NCBI GenBank assembly: GCA_964390805.1
Contig: CAYMKL010000021.1
Location: forward strand, 6,017-70,016
DNA length: 64,000 nt
Source of the DNA: CAYMKL01 sp964390805
GTDB lineage: Bacteria > Chloroflexota > Anaerolineae > VGOG01
Reading direction: 5' to 3'
A program made the translations under genes and the position numbers. Below the pieces are notes generated by a model that saw nothing but the letters and a program-made list of their open reading frames with translations, searched no databases and was not told the origin of the DNA. Shown here piece by piece: positions 52,761 through 64,000 of this stretch; position 1 is the stretch's first letter, and each line of letters starts with the position of its first letter.

Positions 52761-52801
52761 AAGGTCTCCGACCGAGCCCCTTCGCCTCGGTCAGAGACCT
52801 T
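52761..52801 (-). terminator. Terminator of the C25 peptidase gene
   Basis: Stem AAGGTCTCCGACCGAG / CTCGGTCAGAGACCTT with one mismatch, 18 nt past the stop, followed on the minus strand by TGCCC rather than a clean T run. Confidence 0.65.
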
Positions 52802-52818
52802 CGGCGATCGAGATTCGG

Positions 52819-55800
52819 CTACAGGCAGCCGCTAGTGCCAGCCTCGCAAGTACCTCCCCAACGAGCGGCTACCCGCATGATGTCCACGATGTCTATGTCG
52901 CAGTCGCCATCGAGGTCGTATGGGGTCTCGTAATTGGGCGTGTCGGGATTGCCGTCGGGGTTGGGGTTATCACAAGAAGTACTCCAACGGCTGGCCACCA
53001 GCATGATGTCAGCTACATTCACATCGCCATCGTCGTTGAGGTCGGCCTGACAATCGCTCTCGATTCCGGTGTCGGTGGCCGGATCGCCCACCAGGGCAAA
53101 GGTGTGGATCAGGTCCAGATTGCTGCCGGTGTTGTACAAGCGCACCTTGCCGGCCACAGTGGCCGCACCTAGCCGTCGAGCGTCTTGCTGGAACAGGGCG
53201 TTGTAGAACCCGCGGCTGAGCTTGTCGTGCCCCGTTGCCACGCCCAGGCCCGTGGGGGACCAACTGGCGATGGCTCCTTTGTTCGCCGCCCGCACCAATT
53301 GTTCAGCTACGGCGTCCTGCACAGCGTCCTGGAAGGAGCCTTCCAAACAGGTCATTCCCAGCACCAAAGGGAACTTGTTAGCGTTGCTCAACCCACCCAC
53401 GTCTGAGACGGCAAAGAAGCCCTCATCAGCCCACTCTCCTACGCCGGCATGTCCGATGTAGTTGCCAAATCGTTGCCCCTGGTTGATGTTGCTGATGATA
53501 GCTGACTTGACTGCGGCAGCGGTGCCATGGGTTTCGCCGTAGTAGATGGTCTGGACGGTGTAGCTGTCGGGCAGGCAGTCTGCGGCGAGGCCGTCGGCGA
53601 GGCGCGGGAAATTGCCAGCGTTGCGCGCCGGTTCATAGTTGTCGGCCACAAACATCACGCTGTCGGGCACAGACTGTAGCCCCTGCAAGCCCAGCGCTCC
53701 TTCGTAGCTGATGATCTTGGCAACGACGGCGTTTGCCTCCGCCAGGGTGTTCACCGGCGCCCGGCCGACGGCCAAATCGGGCACGATGTCCGCGCCGCTC
53801 ACGGCGGCATAGTAGTTCTCATCGGCTGTCTCACCCAACCAGGGGTCAACCATGGCCATGTAGGGCGGGATGTAGTTGTCCCGCGGCTCGCCCAGATAAT
53901 CGCGGTAGTCGTAGGTGCCATCCCCCATCAGCAGCGCATATTGCGGACTGGGCGACCAATTGTCAATGGCATAGGCCAGGAAGTCGTGAATGGCCTCCGG
54001 ATCCAGCACGCCATTGCCGAACTGGTTGTAGACGTCTTGAACCTGAACGACCCTAACAGTGAAATCAGTGGCGCGGTGGGTGGCCAGTTGGTTGGCGGCG
54101 CTGGTGAAGTCGGCGTGGGTGATGATGAGGTAGTTGGCGCCGTTGGCGGGCGCTCTCAAATCAGTGCCGGCGTTCACGCGCGCTAAGCTATCGGGTTCCA
54201 TGAGGGCCGGCTTCTGAAGTAGCACGGCGACGTACTTATCAGCCGTCGGCGTCGCGTCGCTGAACCGAAGCGTTCCCCGCCAGTTTACCTGGGTACCGGT
54301 AAGCCGCACTGGATTGGGCGGGTCTGTGATGTCGTACACCCCTACGTCAGAGTCACTGAACCCGGTGATCTCGTACTCGGAATAGCCAGTTGGCCGCGTG
54401 AAGGTCAGCCTGTCATCTTGGGCATGGAAGGCCCGCCGATAATCCATCTCGAACCAATCCACGTAGAGGGCGTCGGCTATGACGCCCGGCTGCAAGTAGA
54501 TCTCCAGCCGAACTGTGTTCGTACCAGGATTTAGCTCTGACGACGCCACGTTCCCCTCGACCTCCACGCCTATCTGGCCATCCCAGGTTTGGTCCGTGAT
54601 GAGGGTAGCCGGTGCGGCATTGCTCAGGTAGAGCTTCGCCCGGTGATCGGGATTGACATTGGAGCTGCTGGAAATATTGACTAATTTGGCGCGAACGGTG
54701 GCCTCGTGACTTTCAGAGGATACATCAGGTGTTGAAACAGGGTAATCGCGCTGCAGCGGCGAGCTTGGATCTGTCTGGACCAGGTAGACCCAATACCAGT
54801 GCGTGTCCGAGCCGCCGAGCTCAGGCAGATTCCAGTAATACTTGTGGTTCTCTTCGACGTGGACTGTGGTGGGGAAGTCGGGGGGAATCGCCCCGGACCC
54901 CGGCGTGCCGCTACGGGTTGCCATGCGCTTGCCCGCCTGGCGGCCAGCCACCAGCCAGTAGACCCGCGTGCCGGTATATCGTAGCTCCTCTTCGTCGGGT
55001 ATTCGCCCGTAGAAGCGAATGAGGTCTCTGAAGTCGAGGTGGTCGTCGCCGTCCAAGTCCACGATCTCCAGGGCGACCTCGCTCTCCGCGCTCAGGTTGA
55101 AGTCCTCGAACAGTTGAAAGGTGCTGAGCAGGTAGTTGATGACGTCGGGGTCTTCAGCCTGAAGCATGTTGCGGTCCAATTCGTACAGACCATCCTGGCT
55201 GACCTCGATGCGGAACCGGATGCCGGTGTAGAAATCCTGTAACCGTTCACCTCCCTCCCCCTCGGAGGGCGAGGGCTGGAGTGGGGGTGGAAGCGCTCGC
55301 CACGCCCTAGCCGCTGCGTAGTTCAGCAGCAGAGCCCGCAGCGCGGACTCAAAGGAGCCTTCGTCAACTGGCCCGCTCTTCTCCGGTGCCGGCGCATCGA
55401 ACCCTGGGTGTTTTGGAGTTGGCTTGAATATCGAGCCGGAGTTCCCAACTTGTTGGGATTGGCCGAACTGCTCCCCGAACAAGTTGGGGATCCCGACACT
55501 GTGGCCCCCGAACTCTTCGGCCGTAAGCGAAGCGGCGCTCAGGGCAAGCTGCACGGCCACCCGTAGGCGGTCGTAGACGTGCAACTCTCTTTTCTGGGGA
55601 TGAAACTGGAACGGGTTCAGTCGAATCTGGACGAAAGACTGACTACGCAGCCGGCCCACCTCAATGACCTGCGCCAGCTCTGCCGGATAGAGCGCATCGC
55701 CGCTGGCCGGCTCGGTTTTCAGTGCAGGCGGCCCAGTCAGTGCTGCGACCGACGGCGCGGTTTCAAGATCGAAGCTCAGCGTCGGATGCGAATTAGCCGC

Positions 55801-56193
55801 CAACCGATAGCCGGTTTCGATCCGCGGCCCATCGGCCTCCAGAACCTGCACCTGCGGTTCGACGCCGGGCGGGATACCCAGAGTGACGAACTTGACCGGC
55901 AGCCGAGGCGTGCCGGGGTCCGAGGTGTAACTGAACCCAGGCGCGCTGATCTCGTCCAACAAGACCCCGTTTGCCTTCTGGGCACTCACCTCCCACGATG
56001 GCACGCGCAGTTCGACGACAATCGTCTGTTCACCCGACGTCAGCAGGCGGAGGTCAGGCAATGGCGTGCCAGCAACCCCCGTCGCTGGTGATTGGCCGTA
56101 AGATTGCCAGGGAGCCGCGAGGAGCGCGAGGATGGCAAAGATAACCACGCTTCGCCGCTTCCAGCCCCCCCAACTCGTTTTGCTATTGCTCAT
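52819..56193 (-). CDS. Gingipain-like C25 cysteine peptidase with C-terminal dockerin
   Basis: 1124 residues from the ATG at 56193 (GGAGGTGG leader). Signal peptide; N-terminal propeptide-like beta domain (about 45-230); a central region with EIVDLDGDDHLDFRDLIRFY (Ca-loop-like); the C25 catalytic domain at about 690-1040 with YLIITHADF, LLMGDGTYDYRDY, GRAPVNTLAEA, the His in YIGHAGVGEW (about 915) and the Cys in VLGMTCLEGSF (about 949). The 34-residue His-Cys spacing matches gingipains. The C-terminus is a dockerin (LNDDGDVNVADIMLVASRW, LDGDCDIDIVDIMRVAARW) instead of a type IX sorting domain. Secreted endopeptidase. A short insert near residue 300 (PSPSEGEGGERL) derives from a palindromic repeat. 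Confidence 0.9.
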   Translation of the reverse strand: MSNSKTSWGGWKRRSVVIFAILALLAAPWQSYGQSPATGVAGTPLPDLRLLTSGEQTIVVELRVPSWEVSAQKANGVLLDEISAPGFSYTSDPGTPRLPVKFVTLGIPPGVEPQVQVLEADGPRIETGYRLAANSHPTLSFDLETAPSVAALTGPPALKTEPASGDALYPAELAQVIEVGRLRSQSFVQIRLNPFQFHPQKRELHVYDRLRVAVQLALSAASLTAEEFGGHSVGIPNLFGEQFGQSQQVGNSGSIFKPTPKHPGFDAPAPEKSGPVDEGSFESALRALLLNYAAARAWRALPPPLQPSPSEGEGGERLQDFYTGIRFRIEVSQDGLYELDRNMLQAEDPDVINYLLSTFQLFEDFNLSAESEVALEIVDLDGDDHLDFRDLIRFYGRIPDEEELRYTGTRVYWLVAGRQAGKRMATRSGTPGSGAIPPDFPTTVHVEENHKYYWNLPELGGSDTHWYWVYLVQTDPSSPLQRDYPVSTPDVSSESHEATVRAKLVNISSSSNVNPDHRAKLYLSNAAPATLITDQTWDGQIGVEVEGNVASSELNPGTNTVRLEIYLQPGVIADALYVDWFEMDYRRAFHAQDDRLTFTRPTGYSEYEITGFSDSDVGVYDITDPPNPVRLTGTQVNWRGTLRFSDATPTADKYVAVLLQKPALMEPDSLARVNAGTDLRAPANGANYLIITHADFTSAANQLATHRATDFTVRVVQVQDVYNQFGNGVLDPEAIHDFLAYAIDNWSPSPQYALLMGDGTYDYRDYLGEPRDNYIPPYMAMVDPWLGETADENYYAAVSGADIVPDLAVGRAPVNTLAEANAVVAKIISYEGALGLQGLQSVPDSVMFVADNYEPARNAGNFPRLADGLAADCLPDSYTVQTIYYGETHGTAAAVKSAIISNINQGQRFGNYIGHAGVGEWADEGFFAVSDVGGLSNANKFPLVLGMTCLEGSFQDAVQDAVAEQLVRAANKGAIASWSPTGLGVATGHDKLSRGFYNALFQQDARRLGAATVAGKVRLYNTGSNLDLIHTFALVGDPATDTGIESDCQADLNDDGDVNVADIMLVASRWSTSCDNPNPDGNPDTPNYETPYDLDGDCDIDIVDIMRVAARWGGTCEAGTSGCL
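55246..55290. repeat. Palindromic repeat embedded in the C25 gene
   Basis: CCTCCCCCTCGGAGGGCGAGG and flanking GTGGGGGTGG form the kind of palindromic repeat usually intergenic. Here it is read in frame as QPSPSEGEGGERL in a low-complexity linker. Confidence 0.55.
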
Positions 56194-56220
56194 CCAACTT
56201 CCACCTCCAATCTTCACCCA

Positions 56221-59200
56221 CTAGCGCATGACCAAAGGCAAATAGATCGGCCAGCCAATAACGTCCCCCACCTGAGTATAAGCCGGTCCATGCCAGCCGC
56301 TGGTTTGGCCGGTGATTGAGATGGTCTCCAGCTTGTAGAACCAGATGCCGTCCGGCACGGCCCTATCCACAAACTCGTAGCGTGCGCCACTGGTGCCAGC
56401 CGCCTGACTGGGGATCAAGGCGCTGTTCACGCGCTGATAGCCGGCCCCCGACTGCGAGCTGCGCCAGACGTTGAAGCCCAGGTTGTCTATTTCGGTGATG
56501 GTCTCCCAAAGCAGGGTGACTTCGTCGCCGGATGCCTTCGCTGTGAAGAACTTGAGTATGGCGGTGGTGGGTTCTTCGGCGATGGCGACGGCCGCCGAAG
56601 CGAAGCCATTCACCGGGTTGCCATTGGCGTCCACACCGTTCTCAACGAAGACCGTGTTGGTGACAGCCTCGGTAGCGGCAACCGCAGTGAATACTACTCG
56701 GACGCTGAAGCTGGCATCGGGCGCCAAGGGGGTGTTGAAGCCATTGGGGAGTGGCCCGGTCAGATCGTCCCATTCGACTGTCCCCGGCACGTAGCGGTCG
56801 TGGGACGGATCAGCCTGCGCGAAGCCCAGGTAAACCGGATCATACGTGTCGGTCAGTGGCAGGGTGACAATGTCAACCATGCCGATATTGGTGATCTGGA
56901 TGGTGAAAGTGATCTCATCACCTACCTCGATAGGTCCGTCCACCTCGGCGCGTTTGCTGACCTCAATGTTGGGCAATACGATCACCCTTACGGTATCGGC
57001 GTCGCTGACGCCAGGGAGCGGATCACCAAGCTCATCCTTCACGTTGTCAACGACAGCCCTGTTCTCCGCTTGCACACCCTCCGGCGTGTAGTGGATAGCC
57101 AGTAGCACGACCTGTACCTCTACTGTCGTACCCTTCGGGAAGTCCACACCGAAACCGTTGGGAGGTGCAGCCGTCAGGTCATGCCAAACCAGCATACCTG
57201 TGTCGGTCATGACCTCATTTGGCTCTGGGTCCGCGCTGGCAAAGGTCAAGTACGCGGTGTCATAGGTATCGGTCAGCGGTACGGTTCCCAATGTGGTGTT
57301 GCCAGTATTGGTGATGCGGATGGTAAATGTCACCAGCTCAGCCACAGACGCCGGGTCGCTGCTCTCCAGGATCTTGTCCACTGCGATGCTGGGCTCATCC
57401 GTAACGGTGATATCTTCGCTGTCTTCGTTGTTGCCTGGGTTGGGATCCGGCTCGTTGCCCTGGACATTGACGGTATTCCGCTTCACGCCACTGGCAAGGC
57501 TACCGGCAGTGGCGATGATGGTGAAGGACCTCGAATCGCCAGCGGGAATGGCGCCCAGGTTGCACACCAGCGTACCCGGCAGTACCTCAGTGCAAGCATC
57601 GGTGTCACTATCGTAGGTGAGCTCGGAGGGCAACGTATCGGTGACCGTCACACCCGTGGCATCCGATGGGCCGGCGTTGGTGACGACGATGGTGTAGGCC
57701 ACGTCCTCACCTGGCGAGACGACGATCTCTGCCGCACGCTTGCTGATGAGAAGGTCAGCCGCTACTCCAATGAGCACTACCTCGTCGGGGAAGTTGTTGT
57801 CCTCGTCCGGATCCGGTGAATCGCTGAAGACAGCGGCCGTATTGGTCAGTACGCTTCCATCCGCCAGACTCGGGTCCACAGTGGTGATGGCCGTGATGAC
57901 CACCGTGGTGCTGACCGGCACATCGCCGAGTTGACAGGTGGCGCCAGCGCAAGCGCCTTGACTCGTCAGCAACTGATCCAGTGTCAGCCCAGGCGGCAAG
58001 ATGTCCTTTACGTCCACATCGGTTGCCACCGATGGCCCGCTGTTGTGCACCGTGATGGTGTAAACGAGGGTGTCACCAGCGTTCACGGTATCGGAAAGGG
58101 CTTCCTTCGTTACCTCGAGGTCGGCTGCGCCAAAGACTTGAGTGGTGGCTTCGTCCTCATTGTTGGTCGAAACTGGGTCCGGTGTGCTGCTGCCGACGGT
58201 TGCTGGGTTGCGGATCAGCGTGCCCTCGGCGACATCGGAGTTGACCCGCACCACCACCGTGAGCACGTGGGTCTCGCCTGGGTTGAGCGAGCCAACGTTC
58301 CACACCAGCGGATTGGGGCCGGCGTAACCCGGTGTGGCGCTGTCGAAAGTCACGTCGGACGGCAACGAGTCCGTCACCCGCACGCTCTGAGCCACCGATG
58401 GCCCGGCGTTCTGCACCGTCAATGTGTAAGTGACCAACTCACCAGCCGTCACGATTTCACTGCTTGCTGCCTTCTCGATGCTGAGGTCGGCGCTGCTGGT
58501 GAGCGTGGTCGTCTCGTCATCGTCGTTGTTGGCAGGCGTCGGATCTGGTGTCTGGCTGTCAACGACCACCTCGTTGAGCAAGCTGCCGCTGGCGGTCGGT
58601 GGCACGGAGACCACGATACCCAGGGAGGTGCTCTCGCCAGCCGCCAGGCTGCTCAGTGTGCAGACCAGCCTGTTGCCGCCGACGTCGCTGAAGCAGGCAT
58701 CGCTACTGTCCACTGTTACTCCAGCCGGCAGCGTGTCGGTCACGACGACGTTGGCAGCATCCGACGGGCCGTGGTTGGTGATCACGATGGTGTAGGCCAG
58801 CAACTCACCGGCCACCAGCGGGTCAAGACTGCCTGACTTCGTGACTTCCAGATCAGCAACGCCGCTTACGTCCACCGGCACATCGCTCAGATTGTCACCT
58901 GGATCCGGGTCGGGCTGGCTGGCCTGTACAAAGGCGGTGTTGGTCAGCGTCGTGCCTGCGGCCACGTCCGAATTCACTCTGGCGACGATGGTGATCGTTG
59001 CCGTAGCGACAGCCGTCGGCGTGCCCTCGAAGACCATCGAACCCAGCAGACAGACCACACCACTGTCGCACAGGCCCTGGCTGGGCGTGGCACTGACCCA
59101 CGTCAGGCCGTCCGGCAACGAATCCACCACCTCGACGTCGGTCGCCGTTCCCGGCCCGTTGTTCGTCACCACCAGGGTATAGGTGATCAGTTCGCCCGCT

Positions 59201-62200
59201 ACGACTGTGGCACTGATGGCATCCTTCGTGATGGCCAGGTCGGCTGGCGTGCCGAAGGACGAATGCACCACTGTCTCTTCGTCGTCGGTCAGCACGGAGT
59301 GGGTCAACGGGGTGGTGCTGGTGATAGCGACCTGGTTCAGCAGTACGGTGCCTGTTACCACGGCCTCATCCACCAGTACGGTCACCAGGAAGCTCTGGGT
59401 GCTGCCGGCTGCCAGCGTGCCCAGCGTGCAGCTCAACGTGCCCGTCGGCGATTCGATACAGTTGTCACTGTTGCCTGCGTAGCTGACCTGGGCAGGCAGC
59501 GTGTCGGTGAGGACAACGTTCTCGGCATCACTCGGCCCGTCGTTCGTGGCGACGATGTAGTAGATCAAGAGCGAGTCGGGGGCCACAGGATCCACCAGGT
59601 CTCGCTTCTCGACCTGGATGCTGGCCAGAGTCGTCACCGTGTTGGTCTCGATGTCAAAGTTCGGGTTCGGACCCGGGTCCGATGTGGGGCTGGAGACCAG
59701 GGCGACGTTGAAGACCGTCGTACCCGCTGCCACGTCTGACTTGACCCGCGCCACCAACGTGATCACGGCGGTGCTGCCCGCCGTCATGTCGCCGAGGATG
59801 CAGGTGGCGCCTCCGCAGACACCCTGGCTTGCGGCCGTACTGACCAGCGTGACCTGCGTCGGCAACGAGTCCACGATTTGCACTTGCACCGCATCGGACG
59901 GCCCGTAGTTGGTCACTGTCAGGGTGTAGGTGATCAGCGCGCCGGCCTGCACAGGCTCTGGCTCGCCCGCCTTGACAATGGTCAGATCGGCCTGGGCGAT
60001 CACCTGCGTGGGCTCAGTGTCGCTGTTGTTGCTGGTGACGGAGTCGAGCAGATCGCTGCCCACCGAGGCCGCGTTGTACAGCAGCGTGTTGTTGGCCACG
60101 TTGCTGTTCACGGTGACCTCAACGGTAAGGATGCGGGTCTCGCCCACGTTCATGGCCCCCAGATTCCACACCAGCGGGTTGGGGCCGCCGTAGCCGGGCG
60201 TGGCGCTGGCCAAGGTGACGCCGCTGGGCAGAGTATCGGTCACGGTGACCGCCGAAGCTGCCGATGGGCCATTGTTGCGTACCGTCAAGGTGTAGACCAG
60301 GCTCTCACCAGCCCGCACCGGATCGGGAGTATCGCTCTTGCTGATGCTGAGATCGCCCACACCGCGGATGGGTGTCACCACACTGTCGGTGTCGTCGCCC
60401 GTGTTCACCACCGGCGTCGTGCTGGTCACCCTTGCTGTGTTGGTGATCGTGCCGCTGACATCGGCATCCACCGTGCCCACGATTTCCACCACGACCTCAC
60501 CGTCGGGTGCGATGGTGCCAAGATTACAGGGGATAGTGATGCAACCCGTCGGATCGCTGCTGACACTATCAGGTGTGAAGCCGGAGGGCAGGGAGTCGCT
60601 CAGGGTCACGTTATGCGCAGCCGACGGGCCGCGGTTACCTACCACGATCTGGTAAGTCAGCGTCTCGCCCGCCGTGCCGGTCGCCGGAGTGGAGGTCTTG
60701 CTAACGTAGAGATCCGCCTCCGCTTGGACTGTTGTCACCGCAGTGTCACTGTTGTCGCCGGGCGATGGATCCGGGTTATCGGCAAACACCATCGCCGTGT
60801 TGGTAATGGTGCTGCCGTCGGCGATGCTCGAGTCCACGTCGCCCACCAGCGTTACCGTTACTACATCACCGACTTGCACGGTGCCGAACTGGCACAGGGC
60901 ACCGAAGGCCGAGGGGAAGCATAGCCCTTGCGTGGTGGTGATGCTGCTGACGCTGCCAAGCGTCACCCCCTCTGGCAGGACATCCTTCAGGTCCACACCG
61001 GTGGCGATGCCAGGGCCAGCGTTGGTGATCACGATCTCGTACGAGACCTGACCGCCAGCCGTGGCAGTGATGTCACCGCTCTTCTGCACTTGCAGGTCAG
61101 CCGATGGTCCGAACACTTCCCGAACGGTCGTCTGTTCATCAGTGCTCACCTGAGCAGCGTTGTCGGCGTCGGCTACGACCGCGTTGGTTAGTACCGTACC
61201 ACTGGTGACATCCATTGGTGCGAAGGCCGTGATCTCGAAGAGCTCGGTGCTATTGACACTTAAGCTGGTCACGGTGCAAGTGATGGTGCCGCCGCTGGTG
61301 CTGCCATCGTGGGCACAGCCGAGGCTGGCCGACTGGAAGGTGATGCTGACGGGCAAGTTGTCAACGACCACCAGCTTGGCGGCCGCTGAGGGGCCGGTGT
61401 TCGTCACGGCGATGCGGTAGAACATGGCGCCGCCGGGTTCCACCGGGTCAAACAGATCAATCTTGCTGATTTCCAGCGTAGCCATGCTTTGGATGGTGGT
61501 CGTGACTTGGGCAACGTTGGGAAGGTCAATGACGGGCTCAATGACTGCGCCTTCCACCGTGGCGGTGTTGGTGATGATGCCCGCAGGTGCGTCTTCATCC
61601 ACGCTGGCCACAATGGTGATGGTGACAACCTCGCTGGGGAATACGGCCAACGTGCCAACCGAGCAGGCCACACCTCCAGCACACGTGCCCTTTGGCCCAG
61701 AAGCATTCATGCTCTGAACGCTGACCAACGTCAGGCCGTCTGGCAACGGATCTTCTACGAACACATCCTGGGCCGTGGAGGGACCAGCGTTGGTTATCAC
61801 CAGCGTGTAGGTGATGATGTCCAGCCCAGCGGTCGCCGTCATCGGCCCGCTCTTGGTAATCGTCAGGTCGGAAATGCCGCAGGTCAAGGTATCGTGGCGA
61901 GACTCGTTGTTGTCCAGATTGAAGTCAAACGTCTCCGTGCCGGCTTGGACGACATTCTCGACGACCGACCCCAGGGTGGTGGCGGGGTCAATCTGTCCGG
62001 ATATCGTGATTGCCACCGTGTCGGTGATGCCTAACGTCATGTCGCCCAGGTCGCAGACCACCAGGTCGTTGGTCTGAGTGCAAGTGCCGGTGGAGCTTGC
62101 GAAACCGACGCTGGTCGTAAGAATCGCCGAGGGCAATGTGTCCGTCACCGTGACCGTGAGGGCATCGGATGGGCCGAGGTTGTTGACGTGAATGGTGTAG

Positions 62201-64000
62201 GTTAGGACATCGCCCGCCTTTGCTTGTGTGGGACCGGTTTTGGTCACCGACAAGTCAGTGCCGGAGCGCACCGTTGTGGTCTCCACATCGGTGTTGTTAA
62301 ACGGATCGGTCTCGATGGAATCGCTGGTGATGACAACTGTATTGGTGAGGATTTCGCCTTCCGCCAGGCCAGTAGCCATGTCCACGTCAATCTCAATGAG
62401 CTGTGAATCGCCGGCTTCCAACTCTGGGATGAGGCAGGTGATGACACCGGCCGGGTTCTCTGTGCAGCCAAAGCCCAACGTCGCCTGAACGAAGGTGGTA
62501 TCCGTGTCCAGCGTGTCGGTGACGACGACGTTGAAGGCATTGGACGGCCCAGTGTTGGACACGTACAGTTGGTAACGCAAGCTCCCGCCGATGGCTGCCG
62601 GGTCTGGGAGGTCTTGCTTCTGAACGGAGATGTCAACGTCTTCGGCGACGGTCGTCGTCTCTGAAGTCGTAACGGGCTCAGGTGGATCGAGTTGCTCAGA
62701 GAAGGCGCTAGCAGCGTTGGTCAAGACAGTGCCCTGGCGCAAGGACCCATCAACGTCCACCACGATGGTCACGGTAACAACTTCGCCAAGATCTAGCGTG
62801 CCCAGCAGACAAAGCACCCCGGTATTGCACACGCCGTTGTTACTTGGTGTGGCCGACACGAAAGTTGTGCCCGCTGGAAGGGTGTCAATCATCCGAGTAT
62901 CCGTCGCTTCAGCGGGGCCGTTGTTGGTGATCACAATGGTGTAGGTGAGTTGCTCACCAGCGTTCACCGGCTTGGGATCGCTGGTCTTGCTGATCTCAAG
63001 GGCAGCGATGGCCAGCGCCTCGGTATCTTCGACGGCCGCGTTGTTATCCGGGTCTGGATCCGGGGTATCGCTGGTGACAAATGCCTCGTTGACCAGGCTG
63101 TAGGCTGTCGGCAGGCCAGGATCAATGTCCACTGTGATGGTGAAAGTGGCAGAGTCGCCGGCGGCCAGGCTGGCCAGCGTGCAGGTGACGACCCCGCTGT
63201 CCGGCGCGGTCTCAGCACATTCGGCGCTGGCACTGGCGAGAGTGACGCTGACCGGTAGGATGTCAGTCAATTGTGCATTTTGGGCGTCGGAAGGACCGCG
63301 GTTTTCGACAGTGAGAGTGTAAAGCAGGCTTGTGCCCACCAGCACTGGATCTGAAGCGTCGTCTTTGGTCAATACCAGGTCAGCGCTGGTGCTGACGGGG
63401 GTAGTCTCGGTGCTGGAGTCGTTGGCGGGNNNNNNNNNNNNNNNNNNNNNNNNNNNNNNNNNNNNNNNNNNNNNNNNNNNNNNNNNNNNNNNNNNNNNNN
63501 NNNNNNNNNNNNNNNNNNNNNNNNNNNNNGATCTGCTGGCCTGCCGTCACCGTGATGGGCCCCGTCTTGTCGAGAACCAGGTCAGCCAGGCCGACGACGG
63601 AAGTATCGGCATCGTCGGAGTTGTTGAGGGTGTTGGCGTCGGGCGTATCGGAATCCACCTGGGAGGTGAACTCGAGGCTGGTGCCTGGCTCGACGGCAGG
63701 GTCGGCGGTGACGGAGAAGGTGACGACAGTGGAATCGCCAGCGGAGAGGAGGGTGGTGGTGTAGGAAACCGTGCCGTCGCCGTTGTCGGTCCAGCCTGTG
63801 GGCAGGGTGGCAATGGTGACGCTGGGTGGTAGCGTCGTGGTGATCACCACGTTCTGGGCATCGGAGGGCCCGTCGTTGGTGACGGTGTGGGTGATGACGA
63901 TGGTCTGGCCCGCGTTCACCGTCGGCGTGGATTCAATATCCAGAGCCAGGTCAGCGCTGGTGCTGACGGGGGTAGTCTCGGTGCTGGAGTCGTTGGCGGG
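56221..64000 (-). CDS. Giant DUF11-repeat surface protein (5' end outside window, interrupted by a gap)
   Basis: Stop at 56221; the frame is open to the gap at 63430-63529 and continues beyond, in another frame only because the gap length is arbitrary. At least 2383 residues left of the gap hold about 18 copies of a 125-residue DUF11 unit (for example ADLSISKS, AGESLVYTLTVRNNGPSAAS, VTVTDTLPSG), plus two more at 63530-64000. The last two repeats are divergent (TDTYDTAYL type). The end has a fibronectin-like WETITEIDNLGFNVWRSS domain and the tail GWPIYLPLVMR. Such proteins are long stalks or adhesins on the cell surface. No enzyme motif. Confidence 0.88.
63375..64000. repeat. Assembly gap flanked by an identical 55-bp repeat
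   Basis: 100 N at 63430-63529. The 55 bp before the gap (63375-63429) are identical to the last 55 bp of the window (63946-64000), both ending in GTTGGCGGG. The assembly broke in near-identical DUF11 units, so the true repeat number is unknown. Confidence 0.9.

Noticed and set aside
56221..63372. Regular repeats resembling a CRISPR array
   Set aside because: The period is about 375 bp, units are diverged and coding (DUF11), with no short direct repeats or spacers.

Overview
The window most likely comes from a member of the Chloroflexota (Anaerolineae-like). This is an inference from gene content, not from a marker gene. It is GC-rich. It carries secreted proteins with dockerin-type C-termini, DUF11-repeat adhesins, proteins ending in a YLPLVMR-like tail, many SARP-type BTAD/AAA/TPR regulators and an isopentenyl phosphate kinase, all features I associate with that phylum. 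It looks like a scaffold piece: a 100-N gap lies at 63430-63529. Nearly everything is on the minus strand; the clear plus-strand genes are one SARP regulator and a DUF1232-like fragment behind it.

Layout. 1-7 kb: a partial secreted SGNH/DNRLRE protein, a truncated SARP gene, an orphan OmpR-type response regulator, and a duplicated array of dockerin and right-handed beta-helix genes. One beta-helix gene is frameshifted at a run of 11 C and another is broken by an in-frame TAG. 7-14 kb: a 2377-residue secreted LamG/Kelch/propeller/IPT/HEFGH/TSP3/dockerin protein. 14-31 kb: three full SARP regulators mixed with small accessory genes (NmrA-like reductase, LysM protein, SnoaL-like protein, DUF1059, tandem ACT, PT-repeat lipoprotein, OsmC-DUF1059 fusion). 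31-37 kb: a decayed SnoaL gene, an unknown secreted protein and a BNR/beta-helix surface protein. 37-41 kb: a SARP regulator fused to an oligopeptide-type solute-binding domain. 41-48.5 kb: CPBP protease, ABC exporter, two-component system, HAD phosphatase and isopentenyl phosphate kinase. 48.7-52.7 kb: a compact membrane cluster with DUF4332, a small helical protein, MscL, a membrane-anchored TIR protein, a paralogously anchored helix-hairpin-helix protein, a caspase-like protein and a two-helix membrane protein. 52.8-64 kb: a gingipain-like C25 peptidase with a dockerin tail and a giant DUF11-repeat protein running off the window.

How it fits together. Two regulatory signatures recur. The SARP genes and one SARP fragment share a promoter (TTGCCA-N16-TATACT), a GGCC hairpin and often an upstream gene for an unknown protein of about 70 residues. 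Four other intergenic regions carry direct repeats with an 11-bp period (TTTGASA-CTTT-TTTGASA on the minus strand), the geometry expected of SARP operators. They precede the giant protein, the BNR protein, the LysM protein and the SnoaL-like protein. My main proposal is a family of co-duplicated SARP regulators, one with its own ligand-binding domain, controlling cell-surface genes. The second candidate system is the membrane TIR/HhH/caspase-like/MscL cluster.
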